A DNA stretch of 64,000 bases from Macrothele yani (GCA_039090855.1 CM077002.1:82712194-82776193), one strand, 5' to 3'; numbered from the stretch's first letter, positions 33,065 to 44,330 are shown. Program-made: numbers and translations. The notes: generated from the sequence alone by a model not told the origin.

Positions 33065-33212
33065 AAGACCAAAATAAATCTGCGATGTGCGTCAGCCGTC
33101 GCCGCGACTCTGCTATGGGAATGAGTACAAAATAAACCTGCGATGTACGTCGCCGCATTTCTTCTACGGGGATGAGTACAAAAGGAATCTGCAATGTATG
33201 TCAGCCGTCGCA
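33065..33212. repeat. About 60-70-bp tandem repeat, three copies
   Basis: Units contain 'gtacaaaataaacctgcgat', 'gtacgtcagccgtcgcc' and 'ctacggggatga', beginning near 33068, 33124 and 33174. It abuts the LINE relic at 33213. Confidence 0.7.
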
Positions 33213-33515
33213 CCCCCAAAATTTTGTTTACAATATGTTGAATATTAATATTCCATTTTAGATTATCTTTAATTATTATTCCCAAATATTTAATAATATT
33301 TACTATTTCAAGGATACAGTTCTCCACACAAATAGATGGTGGCTCAACAATCTGTCTATCTCCCTTTTTAAAAATCATAATTTTAGTTTTTTTTTTTTTG
33401 TTTTTTTTTTTTTATGTTTAAACACAGAAAATTTGTGTCTAGCCATTCCATCAAATTTTCAATATTTTCATGAGAAATTGCTTCAACTAGCACAATGTGG
33501 GAAGTTGTTTGGACT
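33213..33515 (-). pseudogene. LINE reverse transcriptase C-terminal fragment
   Basis: Minus strand: HENIENLMEWLDTNFLCLN (about 33425-33485), an A-rich slippage tract (33386-33412), then MIFKKGDRQIV and IVNIIKYLGIIIKDNLKWNI (about 33255-33320). The W-x-x-x-N-x-L-x-L-N and YLGI-IDDNLKW blocks are characteristic of the RT thumb of Jockey/CR1-group LINEs. The terminal part is lost to the tandem repeat. Confidence 0.7.
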
Positions 33516-33564
33516 CCTAAGTTACATGTGCTTAGCTTCTGTTGCTTGGAACTTCGTTGTCCTA

Positions 33565-33720
33565 ACCAGTGGGATGGTAGCATGCTTGAACATAAAATGG
33601 GAAATGCAGGTTCAATTCCTATTTCAGGGCGATGTATTGAAATAATTTTCAAGTTTTCTGAAGGATGGTTACATGGGAAACAGTAAAATGTACAGTACCT
33701 TCATGCTGACAGTGATGTGT
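33565..33720 (+). repeat. tRNA-derived SINE-like sequence
   Basis: 'gtgggatggtagcatgc' resembles an A box and 'ggttcaattcc' (33608-33618) resembles a B box, spaced about 35 bp apart as in a tRNA. No poly(A) tail or target duplication was defined, so the limits are approximate. Confidence 0.4.
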
Positions 33721-34136
33721 ATATGCCTTTCCATGTAAAAATTTGTGAAGAACTATTTCTTCGTGGGATTCACTTCTCATTCTGTTGGGCATAAATAATT
33801 TTTATGTTAAATTTGAAGTTAATCTAATTTTGTAGCCAGGTTATCACTTTTAATGTACTTTCTACAATAGTGGCAAATAAGTTACTGCCTTCAAATAAAA
33901 TGTTATGCTTAAAAAGGTATAACTTTTTATGTAAAAATTCTGTTGCTGTATACACAGTTGTAATAGAATAATATGGCCACCCCTGGAATCACAGTGTACT
34001 CACTCAGACGCATCACAGAGTGCACATGACAAGGTTAACCACATGGAGATATAAGCAGCCGACCAGGACATATGAACCATAGTGTGTTACATGAGCAGAA
34101 TGGGCAGAGGTAGTGATTTGATGGACGTTCAAAAAG

Positions 34137-35906
34137 CAGAGCTGCCAAGTGTCCTGGTGTACCCAGATTCCATCTGATTTTGAATTTTTTTTTTTTTTTT
34201 ACCAGAAATTCGATTTTTCTACAAAAATCCAGTTTCGTGGTTTTTATCCCCCCCATTAATGATATCAGCTATAATTTTTCTGCAACATCAATGCTGGCTG
34301 TGGGAGTCGGTAACGAATGGAGACATTTTTTGTTTGTTTGTTTGTTTGTTAATCCACGGAACTTCAAACGCCAAGGTCGTGAGCAAGACAGTCAGTGGCT
34401 TAGAAAAGTTGAAGTATTGGTTTATGAGGTCACATCCATGGTGCTTGTGCGGTGCCTTGTGCAGGAATGGGAATTCTGTGCCAATGTGTGCCAAAACAAA
34501 AATCTTGCACCATCTTGCTACAAAAGGCAGATTTTGCACCATTGTACACCAGAACCGCCGTGTCTCATTGCCATCGTTGGGATTTCAGCACAGTAAATTC
34601 TCCATGCACACGGTTCGATTTGATGCTGAGTAAGACCATGCGGTGGGAAGATAGATTAAGAGACTCCAAGTACTACGGATTTTACGTAGTTACTATGGAA
34701 ATTGTCAGTCCGCTACGGACTACGAAAAGCATGGAGTATGCTATGGAAATCGAAAATCTCAGTGAAATATCGTTATTAAATATCTTTGTAAAGTTTATTT
34801 TCGTATTTTCAAGATTCTAACACTTGTTAAACATTTTTGGGAATGTTTCTTGGGTGTTTTCAATATTGTGGCATTTCTTCAGTGTTTTTTTTTTTTTTGT
34901 TGTTGTTGTTGTTGTTGTTGTTGTTTTGGTTAATTGTTTATTTTGTTTTTTTGGATGTTATAATTCTTATATTTATCTGATTATGTGACAGGATTTGCAC
35001 AACCCATGGAATCCTGGTAAATTTCTGAGTCTTAATTTCCCTTTTCTTCCAAACCATGGAAAGTCCTTGATTTTTCGCATTTTGGTGAAAGGTCATGGAG
35101 TAGTACTGCTTTCTTTCCAGCAATGAACATTTTAAAGAAAAAGTCCAAAAAATGAGGATGGGTAGAGAGCGATTGATAAAACCAGAAAAAAGTCAGCGAA
35201 TCTTGCAAATGTTCGTAGTCACACTAGAAATTACTGCTGTAACAGCAATGAAAATGTCACATTGTTTTCCATTTCTGCATATTGAATTTTTCCTACTTCC
35301 TGCTTTTTTTCTCTGCCTGATTATATTTTTATTTTTTGATGTTTTCTGCGTGTGCGTGTGTGACCACGATCCTCGTTTTTAATATCTTCGGTAATAGTGT
35401 TAAACGAGCAACTTCGTATGTTTTAAGAATTTTTCTAATAAAATGCATGTTTCCTTGTTTCTAATACGTACTTGTTCAAAACTAATCAATAGAGAACAAT
35501 CATTTTCACCCCTTTCCCTTTTATTAAATGTAATTAGATTTCTAGATCAGTATTTAATCTGTCTGTGGTGGAATCCTCACCATTTTCATGCCCTGTAAAA
35601 TTGTCTTACTGCAGAGTGAGCAACATAGCATTGATTTTTCACATTTAACTTTTCCATAAAATTTGTGTTTTTCAATTTCTTAGTCACTTCTTACTCATAC
35701 ATGTGATTCTGTCATTGCTTACAGAATTCTCCTTTTTCTGTCATCATTTGGGTCATTTTCGAGATCGATGCAAAAACTGAAGAGAAGCGTTGGGGGTGGT
35801 CTTAAGCCTATAATATATAATTTTGTTATTTATAAAGTGTAAATACGCATGCCACTGAATGCTCATTGATGTCCTGGTTTTTGATTTTGAAAAGTTGGCA
35901 GCTCTG
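34137..35906. mobile_element. hAT-like insertion with CAGAGCTGCC ends
   Basis: CAGAGCTGCCAA at 34137 is inverted as TTGGCAGCTCTG at 35895-35906 (exact 12 bp). Subterminal 'gtgtcctggt' (34149) recurs near the other end as 'gatgtcctggt'. The flanks share aaaaag (34131-34136 and 35907-35912); an 8-bp duplication with one mismatch is possible. No transposase was recognised. The Tc1 relic's frame continues across the site. Confidence 0.65.
34888..34926. repeat. T run plus (TTG)n microsatellite
   Basis: A T run followed by about nine TTG units. A (TTTG)n tract also lies at 34329-34349. Both are inside the hAT-like insertion. Confidence 0.9.
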
Positions 35907-35912
35907 AAAAAG

Positions 35913-36730
35913 GAATAATCATCGACTACTGCAAAAAGGAGACTTTGTGGGCTTTTCGCAAGGTGCTATAATAAGGATGTACCAAGAATGACATGCTGGC
36001 GCACCGAGAACCTCCTGGCGTCATAACTGTGGATCCCCAAAGACCATCATCCCCAGAGGAGAACGTTGCCTCGGTTGACTGGTAAAGGGCAATCAACGCG
36101 CAACAGTGCAGCAATTGACCACGCAAATGAATGCTGGGGCACCCAGGTATCAAGGTTTCTACTCCACAGAAGTGATGGGTGGTGGCGGATACGGCGTCAG
36201 ACACATGAGAACCAACAACCGGACGTGCTTGTCGTTCAAGTACAGGCCGACGGTGGCAATGTGCATGTCTGGGGGATGTTTTCCTGATATGACTTGGGAC
36301 TGCTTGTACCACTGGATTGGTCCCTGTACACCAATGGCTGCCTGTCTGTCCTCGCTGATCACATGCATCTCTTCATGTTGAACATTTACCCTTGTGGTGA
36401 TGGTCTCTAACAACAGAACAACATGCCCTGCCATGTCACTAGGGGAGGAGGGGGTGACTGGTTCCAGGAATATGACAGCGATGTCTCCGTTCTCCCTTGG
36501 CCGGTGAAATCACCCCACCTCAATCCCATAGAGCACTTGTGAGAGTATTTGGATCGACAGGTTCGACGTGCTGACCCACAACCATATCATCTCTGGGACC
36601 TCCGTGCTTTGCTGCAGTCCAAATGGGCACGTGTGCCTCGGGCAACCTTCCAGGGCCTCATTGTGTCCATGCCAAGCTATCTCGTTGCTGTCATCAGTGC
36701 CAAGGGTGGTTATTCCCATTATTATTAGGT
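35913..36730 (+). pseudogene. Tc1-like transposase relic
   Basis: Several frames together show a Tc1 transposase pattern: a DNA-binding part (KRAINAQQCSN-like, about 36080-36115), 'NRTCLSFKYRPTVAMCMSGG' and WGMF-like sequence (about 36210-36285), SPLAGEITPPQSHRALVRVF-like (the SPDLNPIEHLW region, about 36485-36550), and a tail with RALLQSKWARVPRATF-like sequence (about 36600-36655). At least ten stops or shifts are present. No catalytic triad survives in a single frame. Confidence 0.65.
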
Positions 36731-37375
36731 AGGTGGTCATATTATTCTGATATGATCGTTTATGCAGTATATCTATGTCTGACTTAAAATTAAAAGAAAG
36801 CCTTTTTGTGACATAGTTCAAAATAAATTAAAAGAAAAAAAAAGTTGACTTTCTTTTTCTTTTAATTTATTTTGGGCATGGGCTTTGACCCCCTCCCCTT
36901 CTCACTCTTTCTGTGGTGATGGTAAAGGTCTAGATTTTAGTTGTTTCTGTGCTATATGTTATGAACATTTTGAGGTAAGATTTATATGTTGTATATTTTA
37001 AGATAAGATTTAAATGTTATTTTGTTACCTTGGGGCTTGGGATTAATAACTGCTTGCTTTTAAGTATAAAATCTTTACTTCAATTACTGTCAGCTGATTG
37101 AAATATGACTGTGAAACATAAATGTAACACAGTATAGATTTATGTTAATATCTTTATTTCAGTGCAGATAGCATGATTTTATCGGCACATTCTGGTAATT
37201 ATCTACTGTAGATAACATAATCTGTGGATTTGAACTATTGTAATACTACTAAAAGCAATGAATTTTTTTTAAAAAATGCCAATTTTTTATTCTATGCATC
37301 TTTCCCAACCAGAGTAAAGTAAATCCCATGCATAACATTTTGATGTAACAAAAATAGGTTACTTAAGGTAGTCAA

Positions 37376-37453
37376 AATCATTGTTGAAATCTGATTTTTG
37401 AATGCTGTCCCATAAAATCATTGTTCAAATGTGATTTTTGAATGCTGTCCCAT
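37376..37453. repeat. 39-bp direct duplication
   Basis: 'aaaatcattgttgaaatctg' plus 'atttttgaatgctgtcccat' is repeated at 37376 and 37415 with two differences. It lies at the start of the mariner relic. Confidence 0.8.
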
Positions 37454-38396
37454 CAAGTGATGCACTGCATGTCTTTGTCACATGTTAAAGTCTGGAGTGA
37501 GCTGTTCCGAGAGGGGCAATTATTGTTGGTCATTACTGACTGATTATTCAAGGCCAGGCAAGCACACTGTGTGATCACCAATGTTTCTGTCACTGAAATG
37601 GATAGTCTCGTTCGGGACAACAAAAGAGTCGCTGTGGAAGCACTTGCTAACAAAGTTGGAATCAGTGTAGGAAGTGTGCACACCGTTATCCAGGATCATC
37701 TGCAGTACCATAAGATTTACGCGCAGTGGGTTCCACACAACTTGCGATCTGTGCAGAAAGACATTCACATGGGTATATCCTTGGAACATTTACTGTGGTA
37801 TCATGACAAAGGTCAGCATTTCATTGACAGAATCATTGTAGGAGATGAAATGTGGTTCTTTCATTATCAACCTGAAAGTAAAAGGCAAAACAGTCAATGG
37901 AAGCACACGTCATCTCCACTACCAAAGAGAAGTCAAAGGAAATACAGACAAGTGCACTAAAGGTCATGTTGACCTCCTTTCTCAACCACAAGGGTTTCCT
38001 GTTGATCGAGTTTCTTGCCGCCGTAAACACTGCCTGGTATGCGAACACTCTGCGAGCATCGCTCAAGTTCAAGCAGCCCGGGCTGCTCACCACAGGAGTC
38101 ATTCTTCCTCATGACAACACCCGTCCCACACTGTGAAAATTGTCCAGGATTACCTTTCCAAATTCAGGTGGGAACACTCCGGCATACAGCCCAGATTTGT
38201 CCCCCCTGTTAGTTTTACATTTTCGGGGAGCTGGAGAAGCATCTGCTGGGTCAGAGATTTCACTTGGATGAAGAAATGCAGGACATTGTTTGGGACTCAT
38301 TCCACCAGCAGCCCATTTGCCTTCTACTCACAAGGAATCAAACATCTAGTGTCACAGTGGGATAAGTGCCTTAATAGTCACAGGGATCATTTTTAA
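37440..38396 (+). pseudogene. mariner transposase relic
   Basis: The frame 37571-37960 encodes RDNKRVAVEALANKVGISVG (helix-turn-helix region) and VGDEMWFFHYQPESKRQNSQ, which holds the first catalytic Asp in GDE. In other frames LPHDNTRPTL (second Asp) lies at about 38106-38135 and PDLSP (third Asp region) at about 38191-38205, followed by LGTHSTSSP-like end sequence. This order fits mariner DD34D transposases. At least four frame changes are present. TIRs were not defined. Confidence 0.75.
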
Positions 38397-38712
38397 GGTA
38401 AGTCACAATAACTTTCTCATATGCCATTTGGCTAGTTTTCATTTGAATGACCCTTATATAATAATAATAGTAATAAATATTGTTTTTGAAAAACTAAAGT
38501 TGAAATTTTTCAGTGTGTATGTGTGTGTGTGCTCACATGAATGTCTATTTCAGAATCTGGTTTTCTCAACACTGAATGTTGTATTAGCAATATTAGTGTA
38601 AATTTTCATTAAAAGGTCCAGATATACTCATTACACAATTTGGATGTTTTGTGCAATGTCTGCTTTAACAGTGAAATACAGTATTTCAAAATATTCCTTA
38701 ATATATGTTTAG
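38397..38712. other. Intron between mariner relic and host exon
   Basis: AT-rich with a short (TG)n tract at 38516-38530. It ends with the acceptor 'aatatatgtttag' at 38712. Confidence 0.5.
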
Positions 38713-38797
38713 TTACCAAACACAGCTCTCATTATTAACAGAATCTTTAGCCTCTGAACGACATGATCTCCAAATAAGATTAAATGCACAAAAAAAG
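38713..38797 (+). CDS. CEP95 orthologue, small 85-bp coding exon (n-1)
   Basis: The acceptor is TTTAG and the donor AAAAAAG|gtaaat. The first T completes the split Phe codon of the previous exon. The following 28 codons read YQTQLSLLTESLASERHDLQ and then IRLNAQKK. The exon ends in phase 0, exactly as the final exon requires. The Y-x-x-Q-x-S-L-L-x-E-x-L/I-x-x-E pattern matches the CEP95 segment I remember between the EN-Y and the last coiled coil. The exon has no ATG-initiated open frame. The match of phase at both ends, both splice sites and the family pattern together make it convincing. Confidence 0.75.
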
Positions 38798-39640
38798 GTA
38801 AATAATTCCTTCTCGTTACATTTTTTTTTTAAATCACTGTTACGGCAGAAGGTAGGTCCATAGCTGTGCTAGTGTGTACCATAAATACAGAAAAATTATA
38901 TGCTGCTATGAATTTCCAAGAACTAAAAATGTGTACCAAAGCAATGTTTTTTGATGTATGAATGAATGTCAAAGAATGATGTGCTTGTAGAATTGATTTG
39001 TCTATCTGCCAGTTGACCTGTATTTTCATTCGTGTGTGAATCCATTTGCAGACACAGTTGCTGTATATGAAAAGTTTTGGACTTCAGTACCAGTGATAAT
39101 GAGAATGAAGGATAATATCCCTTAAGTTTTCCATTTTTTCTCATGCACAAATTTCCTGCTGTGGGCATAAAAATATTTTTTGTGTTTGGTACAATAATTC
39201 AACTCCTAAATGTCATATTGCAGGAATTCATCATGCATTTGGTAATTTGAATCCTGGTTAAAATTTTCAATGTATTTGCTGTCTTGTGGGCTGCGCAGTT
39301 TATGTATATACCTGTTCTTGCACCTTAAAACTTGTGTAAAAAATAATGAAACTATTATTTTTTCAGTTCCTTTTATTTATTTATTTTAATTTATTCTTAT
39401 TCTGTTGTTAATTGTGGTTCACACTTTCCAGATTTGCAGCAAGTTTTCTGTTTTGATGGTTGTGTATGCAGATACAGTTTATATATTTGTAGGATTTCTG
39501 CGTATCCAAATGGATCAACTACTTGTAATGACAATTCTGCTTCACAGATGGCGGCATAGTACCGTCTACACGATAGCTTCAGGGATGAGGACAATGCCCA
39601 GAGAAGGGAAGAAGAGAGGAAGGGGAGAAGGTCGTTGGCC
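38798..39640. other. Intron start; no gene recognised
   Basis: Donor gtaaat, then AT-rich sequence including T-rich tracts (38820-38832, 39357-39395). The short open frames are unsupported. Confidence 0.45.
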
Positions 39641-39861
39641 ATAGTTGTTTGTTGTGTGGAATTAATTCATTCAAGTTGTTAGTTATTGTCTTGTGTTATG
39701 TGTTCGAATAAAATGTTAAGAATATGATGGCTGTAGTCGTAGTAAAAGAATGAATTCCCCTAGTTGCCACGAGTTCTACAAGAAAAAGTGGGGACCCATC
39801 CTGGATTTGATTCCAAGGAGAAACAAAAGTTCTAAGTCAGCCATGTTGTTGTGTGTCGTCC

Positions 39862-40135
39862 AGGCTCGACAGTTATAGCGAGCGTCCTGCTCGAGAGCAA
39901 ATATTTCAATTTGTTCCTATTTTTTGAAGAGTCATCCCGGCTCAACAGTGCTGCTGAGTGTCACCCTGGCACGTGTGAATTCGTTCCTGTTTTTTTGTTT
40001 AGGAGTGTTCCAGGCTCGACAGTGTTGCTGAGTGTCACCCTGGCAGCTGTGGATCCATTTCCGTATTCTGAAGAATCACCCAGGCTCGACAGTTAACAGC
40101 GAGCGTTCTGCTCGAGTGCCAATATAATATTTCAG
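39862..40135. repeat. Leader tandem repeat, four units of about 73 bp
   Basis: The unit starts 'ccaggctcgacagt' at 39862, 39937 (as 'cccggctcaacagt'), 40010 and 40080. The middle two share 'gctgagtgtcaccctggca', and the outer two share 'agcgagcgt-ctgctcgag'. It lies in the untranslated leader of the gypsy-like element. Confidence 0.85.
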
Positions 40136-40566
40136 AGGGGCAGTTTTTCTCGAAAGATTCAAGTTTTGGTGGGACAATCTTGCCTGGAACGCTAGTGTTG
40201 TGCATGGATACTTTCGATCTTCATTCAAAACTGTTAAGGTTTTTTTTATTAACAATGGTGAAAATAACGTTTGATTTCTTTATTTTTTATTGAAATTTTG
40301 TTGTGGATACGTTTTAATTGGACTATGAAAGAGATTTCAGGTTAGTCAAAGTGAAAATTAATTAGTGGATTTTGACTTTAACAAATGACAAAATGTTTAA
40401 TAATTTGTTCGCGCTGAATTATTTGTTTCGCAATGTTGGTGTAAGAATTCATGTGTGCAAGTACGTTATTCACTGAATACTCCCTACATTGCACTTTTAT
40501 ATGTGGTAAATTTGATTATATGCATTTTCCAGTCTGGTATTTTGTAGACTTAGTACATAACTAAGG

Positions 40567-41620
40567 ATGGCGTGTTTAGCAAAAGTTCTTAAAGAGGACT
40601 TAAAAATGCTGGCTTATGAGTTGGGGTTAGAAACGCCAACAGATTGCAGAATTATAGATTCTAAGAGAGCCATTCTTGAAAGTGAAAATTGTAAGGAAGA
40701 GTTTTGCAGGGAGATGTTGAGCACAATCATAATTACAAGGTAAGATGCCATTGAAGGAAAACGAAGGAGAGACGAAATGGAACTTGAACTTCCAAAAATA
40801 AGAGTCAAGGCTGAATCTAGACAAGATGGGAGGGTTCAGGTTAAAAATACCAGAACTCCAAGTAAAGAGTTTAAAAACTTAATTCAGAAATTTGATATGG
40901 GAGATGATATAAGCCTGTACCTAGTGCTTTTTGAGTGGCAAGCCCGTTGTGTGTCGTTGCCGCAGGAGGAATGGGTCACTCATCTTTTGGACTCCTTCTC
41001 CACGATCAGAGTTATGACCACGTGAAAGAGTTGTTGCTAAAGAGGTTCAAGTTAACTCCTGAAAGGTTTCGTCAGTTATTTGCTTCGCATCAGAAGAAAG
41101 AGACCGGTACTTGGTGGGACTTTTTCATGAATTGTTTACGTATTTTGATGGTTGGATTCTGACCTTAAAAATAACAACTTTTGAACAATTGAGCGATTTG
41201 ATCATCACTGATCAAATTAATATTGGGATTTGATCATCACTGATCAAATTAAAAAACGAACTCCAGTGGATTTTAGAGAATATTATTTGGACGAATGGAG
41301 CAACATTGTCTCTCCCATAAAATTATCTGAAAAGCTCAATGATTATGAAAGTGTTAAAAGGCCTATGAAAGCAGCATTTGGTGTCGAGCATGAACGACCA
41401 AAGTTCCCAAAGCCGCCCTTTCGTGATTTTCCAGAGATGTTCAACAAAAACAAAGATATGAAAAACTAAGTTGCTAGAAGAGGGATGCCTGGAGGCAGAC
41501 AGGCTGAGAATACCAAGGACAAGGTCCAATAAGATGTTATGAGTATGGGAATAGGGGGCATTTGAGGCCCCAATGCTCCAAACTCACCAGAAAAAACAGT
41601 GGTCCATCAGCTAACATAGG
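40567..41620 (+). pseudogene. Gypsy-type gag relic
   Basis: ATG at 40567 opens a frame (LKMLAYELGLETPTD) with an in-frame TAA at 40741, continuing with a charged helix (RRDEMELELPKIRV) and LIQKFDMGDDISLYLVLFE. After a frameshift near 40980 come LLLKRFKLTPERFRQLFASH and, after a 30-bp direct duplication (41196-41250), ITDQIKKRTPVDFREYYLDE. A CCHC zinc knuckle at about 41541-41582 reads C-Y-E-Y-G-N-R-G-H-L-R-P-Q-C, with the second Cys replaced by Tyr. Gag would package the element's RNA; this copy cannot be translated whole. Confidence 0.75.
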
Positions 41621-41702
41621 CAGTGAGAAGGAAAAGGCATTGGACACCCACATTACATGAGCGCGTAACGAGATTGTGAATGAGAAGGTTTGAACCAAAA
41701 AG

Positions 41703-42641
41703 ATGACATTGAATAATTTGACTGTTGTTGCACTTGTTGACACAGGTAGTTCAGTATCCCTTCTGCATGAAGATGTATATAAGCAAGTTGCTGGCCTTCC
41801 AAAGCTGGCAAACAAACACTTGCTTTTATCCGGAATTAGAGCATCACAAGTTTGGACTAAAGGATCTTTTGAGCAGGAGGTCGGGATAGATGGACATAAT
41901 TTTTCACTTACGTGGCATGTTGTGCCCACACTGCAGCTAAGTTTACAGGCGGTAATTAGGGTCGACATTCTGAACAAAGCTTCAATAAATTTCAACAAGA
42001 GTGACACTGAATTTTGTAAGTACAGGGTGAAGACGTGTCTCGTGCAGATATCCGAATTGACCAAAGAGGATGAAATCAAACTGAGTCACATTCGTGACAC
42101 ACAGATGAAGCAGAAAAGACCAGATATGCCATTTCATGTCCCTCAAGCTAGAAGGCTACTGGATGATACATCTGAAACTCAATGTGCAAACAGACACACA
42201 TCTCCAGGAAGGCAGAAGGTGAGAAGGTTGAATAAATGGACATTGGAAGTTGAAGATTCTTTGGAAGTCATTCACAAAACAAATCTTGAAAATGAGTCAA
42301 AGGATTGTTCAAAAGAGTTTTCTGTGTTCAAGAAAACTGTGGGGAAAGATCATTCACTTTTGCCTTTAGGGAAGACATCATGTGAAATTCAAAGTAATTC
42401 TGTCAATGGTGGAGAGAACATGCATAGCAAAATTAATATGATACCCCATACAGCATCAGATACCTCATTAGAGAAACGTTTCACTCCTGTTGATAGTAAT
42501 GTCATACTACCTACCCAAAATTTAGTAGAGTTTGGTGGTACTTCAAATAGTTCACATGCAAAACAAAATTCTAAAATCCATGACGATATACCATTAGAAA
42601 GTATGAAAAATTCCACAATTAATAACTCAGTTTTCAGTTAA
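41703..42641 (+). pseudogene. Gypsy-type aspartic protease and downstream linker
   Basis: A 312-codon open frame. VALVDTGSSVSLLHEDVYKQ (residues about 10-29) carries the D-T-G catalytic triplet of a retroviral-type protease, followed by a flap-like region and LSLQAVIRVDILNKA, where the usual I-L-G-x-D is altered. The remainder, about 190 residues, is hydrophilic, Ser/Lys-rich and not recognised. It ends before any RT motif. Although open, it is part of a truncated element, and a cellular role is not suggested by context. Confidence 0.65.
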
Positions 42642-42668
42642 TATTAATATAGAAGTAGATGATTTAAA

Positions 42669-42724
42669 TTCCATAAATAAAAGCAATCATGGTGTAATTC
42701 CATAAATAAAGCAATCATAGTATA
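42669..42724. repeat. About 30-bp direct duplication
   Basis: 'ttccataaataaa-gcaatca' occurs at 42669 and 42698, at the junction between the gypsy remnant and the PLE. Confidence 0.7.
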
Positions 42725-42817
42725 TTCCATGAGTGGTCGAAGAGGGAAACCAGTTTTATGAAGTTGGGATTTGGTGAGGGGTCACTTCATGAAACTGGTT
42801 TCTCTCTTTGACCACTC

Positions 42818-43618
42818 GTGGAATATACTTTCTCTCCCACCCGTAACCTTGAAAGGAGGATTGTGGGAAAATGCAAACATTTCACCTCCAGCCATCCTTT
42901 GTCAATTTCCTCCACTAAAGAGTTCATTAGAAAATTCCCTCCTAGCATTGAACCCTCTAACAAAATGTTCACTCTGGATGTAGTCTCTCTCTTCCCTTCA
43001 GTCCCTCTTTTCCACTGTCATATGCTGCTAGTACAGTTGCTAAAAGAAAACCAATCACTCTCTGGCCCACTAACAAAAGACCTGTATGACTGCCTTCGAA
43101 CTCTGAGAGATCTTAATTGTTTCAAGTTGAACAACAAATACTACTGTCAGCAAGAAGGACTTCCAATGAGTTCACCTCTCTCTCCACTTCTGGCTGAAGT
43201 TTTCATGCAGCATATCGAAAAAAACATAGTCATGGAACACAATCTGCAACCTTCCATTTGGCTTCAATATGTTAATGATATTTTTGTAATTTGGCCACAC
43301 AATAGAACTGACCTTGAATCTCTTCAAAAGATATCCCTAAAGTTTCCATCAATAAAATTCACCATCAATGAAGAATCACAGCAAGACATTGACTTTCTGG
43401 ATGTCCACCTGGCAAGGCAAGGGAATCATCTCAACAGATCTGTCTACAGAAAGCCCTCTGCAATAGCAAACATAATCCCATTTTCATCCCACTCCCCAAC
43501 TGCTCACAAATTTGCAGCCTTTAAAACTTATGTCAATCGTGCCAGAATTGTCTGCAACACTGAATCTTCCTTCAATGAAGAAATTGAAACCATAAAGAAA
43601 TTTGCTGAAGCCCATTAG
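42818..43618 (+). pseudogene. Penelope-like reverse transcriptase with YVND active site
   Basis: An open frame of 266 codons covers the RT from after the fingers: TRNLERRIVGKCKHF, FTLDVVSLFPSVPLFHCHML, YYCQQEGLPMSSPLSPLLAE, then the catalytic box LQYVNDIFVIWPHN, and thumb ESQQDIDFLDVHLARQGN. The first Asp of the Y-V-D-D box is Asn, which should abolish polymerase activity. The frame then stops at TAG (43616-43618) where sister elements read on into the linker. No start codon context is meaningful because the 5' end is truncated. Confidence 0.85.
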
Positions 43619-44330
43619 TTCCTACCTTCTACAATTCAAAAGTTCCTCCAAAATTCCCGCTTGAAAAATCTGTCTGCTCTCTCACCAATAATAATGGAAA
43701 AACCACCATTCATTGGTTTCATCCCTTTCCATGGATCCTTCTCTTATAAGATGTGTAAATTTTTCAAAACTATGGGCTACACTCTCACAGTGAAACCAAA
43801 CCCTTCTGCAATAATGTGCCTGTTTAAATACAAGGATCCTGTCTCACCCCTGGAGTTTATGCTATTCCCATTTCACTTCCTCTGGTCTCTGAGTGTATAT
43901 TGGAAGCTTCCTCTGGTCTCTGAGTGTATATTGGAAGTACAACTTATGTCAATCGTGCCAGAATTGTCTGCAACACTGAATCTTCCTTCAATGAAGAAAT
44001 TGAAACCATAAAGAAATTTGCTGAAGCCCATTAGTTCCTACCTTCTACAATTCAAAAGTTCCTCCAAAATTCCCGCTTGAAAAATCTGTCTGCTCTCTCA
44101 CCAATAATAATGGAAAAACCACCATTCATTGGTTTCATCCCTTTCCATGGATCCTTCTCTTATAAGATGTGTAAATTTTTCAAAACTATGGGCTACACTC
44201 TCACAGTGAAACCAAACCCTTCTGCAATAATGTGCCTGTTTAAATACAAGGATCCTGTCTCACCCCTGGAGTTTATGCTATTCCCATTTCACTTCCTCTG
44301 GTCTCTGAGTGTATATTGGAAGCACATACC
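43526..44330. repeat. 416-bp tandem duplication inside the PLE linker
   Basis: Sequence from 'acttatgtcaatcgtgccag' (43526) recurs at 43942 with essentially no difference and runs to 'gtctctgagtgtatattgga' (43918 / 44323). A 30-bp extra copy of the junction piece (ttcctctggtctctgagtg...) lies at 43911-43940. The near identity means that it is recent or an assembly artefact. Confidence 0.9.

Larger units (their letters stand above)
33967..36753 (+). mobile_element. Tc1/mariner-type relic split by a hAT-like insertion
   Basis: The left end 'agaataatatggccacc' near 33970 matches, inverted, 'ggtggtcatattattct' near 36750. The transposase relic lies at 35915-36730 and its start at about 34121-34136 (GACGTTCAAAAAG, then resuming GAATAATC at 35913). 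Many stops are present. The element is unrelated at the sequence level to the Tc1 at 8526-13169. Confidence 0.7.
39641..42720 (+). mobile_element. Ty3/gypsy-type retroelement remnant (leader, gag, protease)
   Basis: A possible LTR end with AATAAA at 39707-39712 is followed by a primer-site-like 'tggggacccatcc' at 39790 and a leader with tandem repeats. Gag follows (40567-41620), then an aspartic protease frame (41703-42641). No RT, RNase H or integrase was found before the PLE starts at about 42725. The gag style resembles gypsy elements common in spiders, which is inference. Paired LTRs were not found. Confidence 0.65.

Noticed and set aside
34180..34820. Two overlapping open frames of 122-138 codons
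   Set aside because: They lie within the hAT-like insertion, with no motif, and one begins in a T run (Phe repeat). No family resemblance.
41703..42641. A domesticated aspartic protease gene
   Set aside because: The frame is open and has D-T-G, but it directly follows a broken gag, lacks a start context of its own, and the flap/I-L-G region is degraded. A retroelement remnant is simpler.
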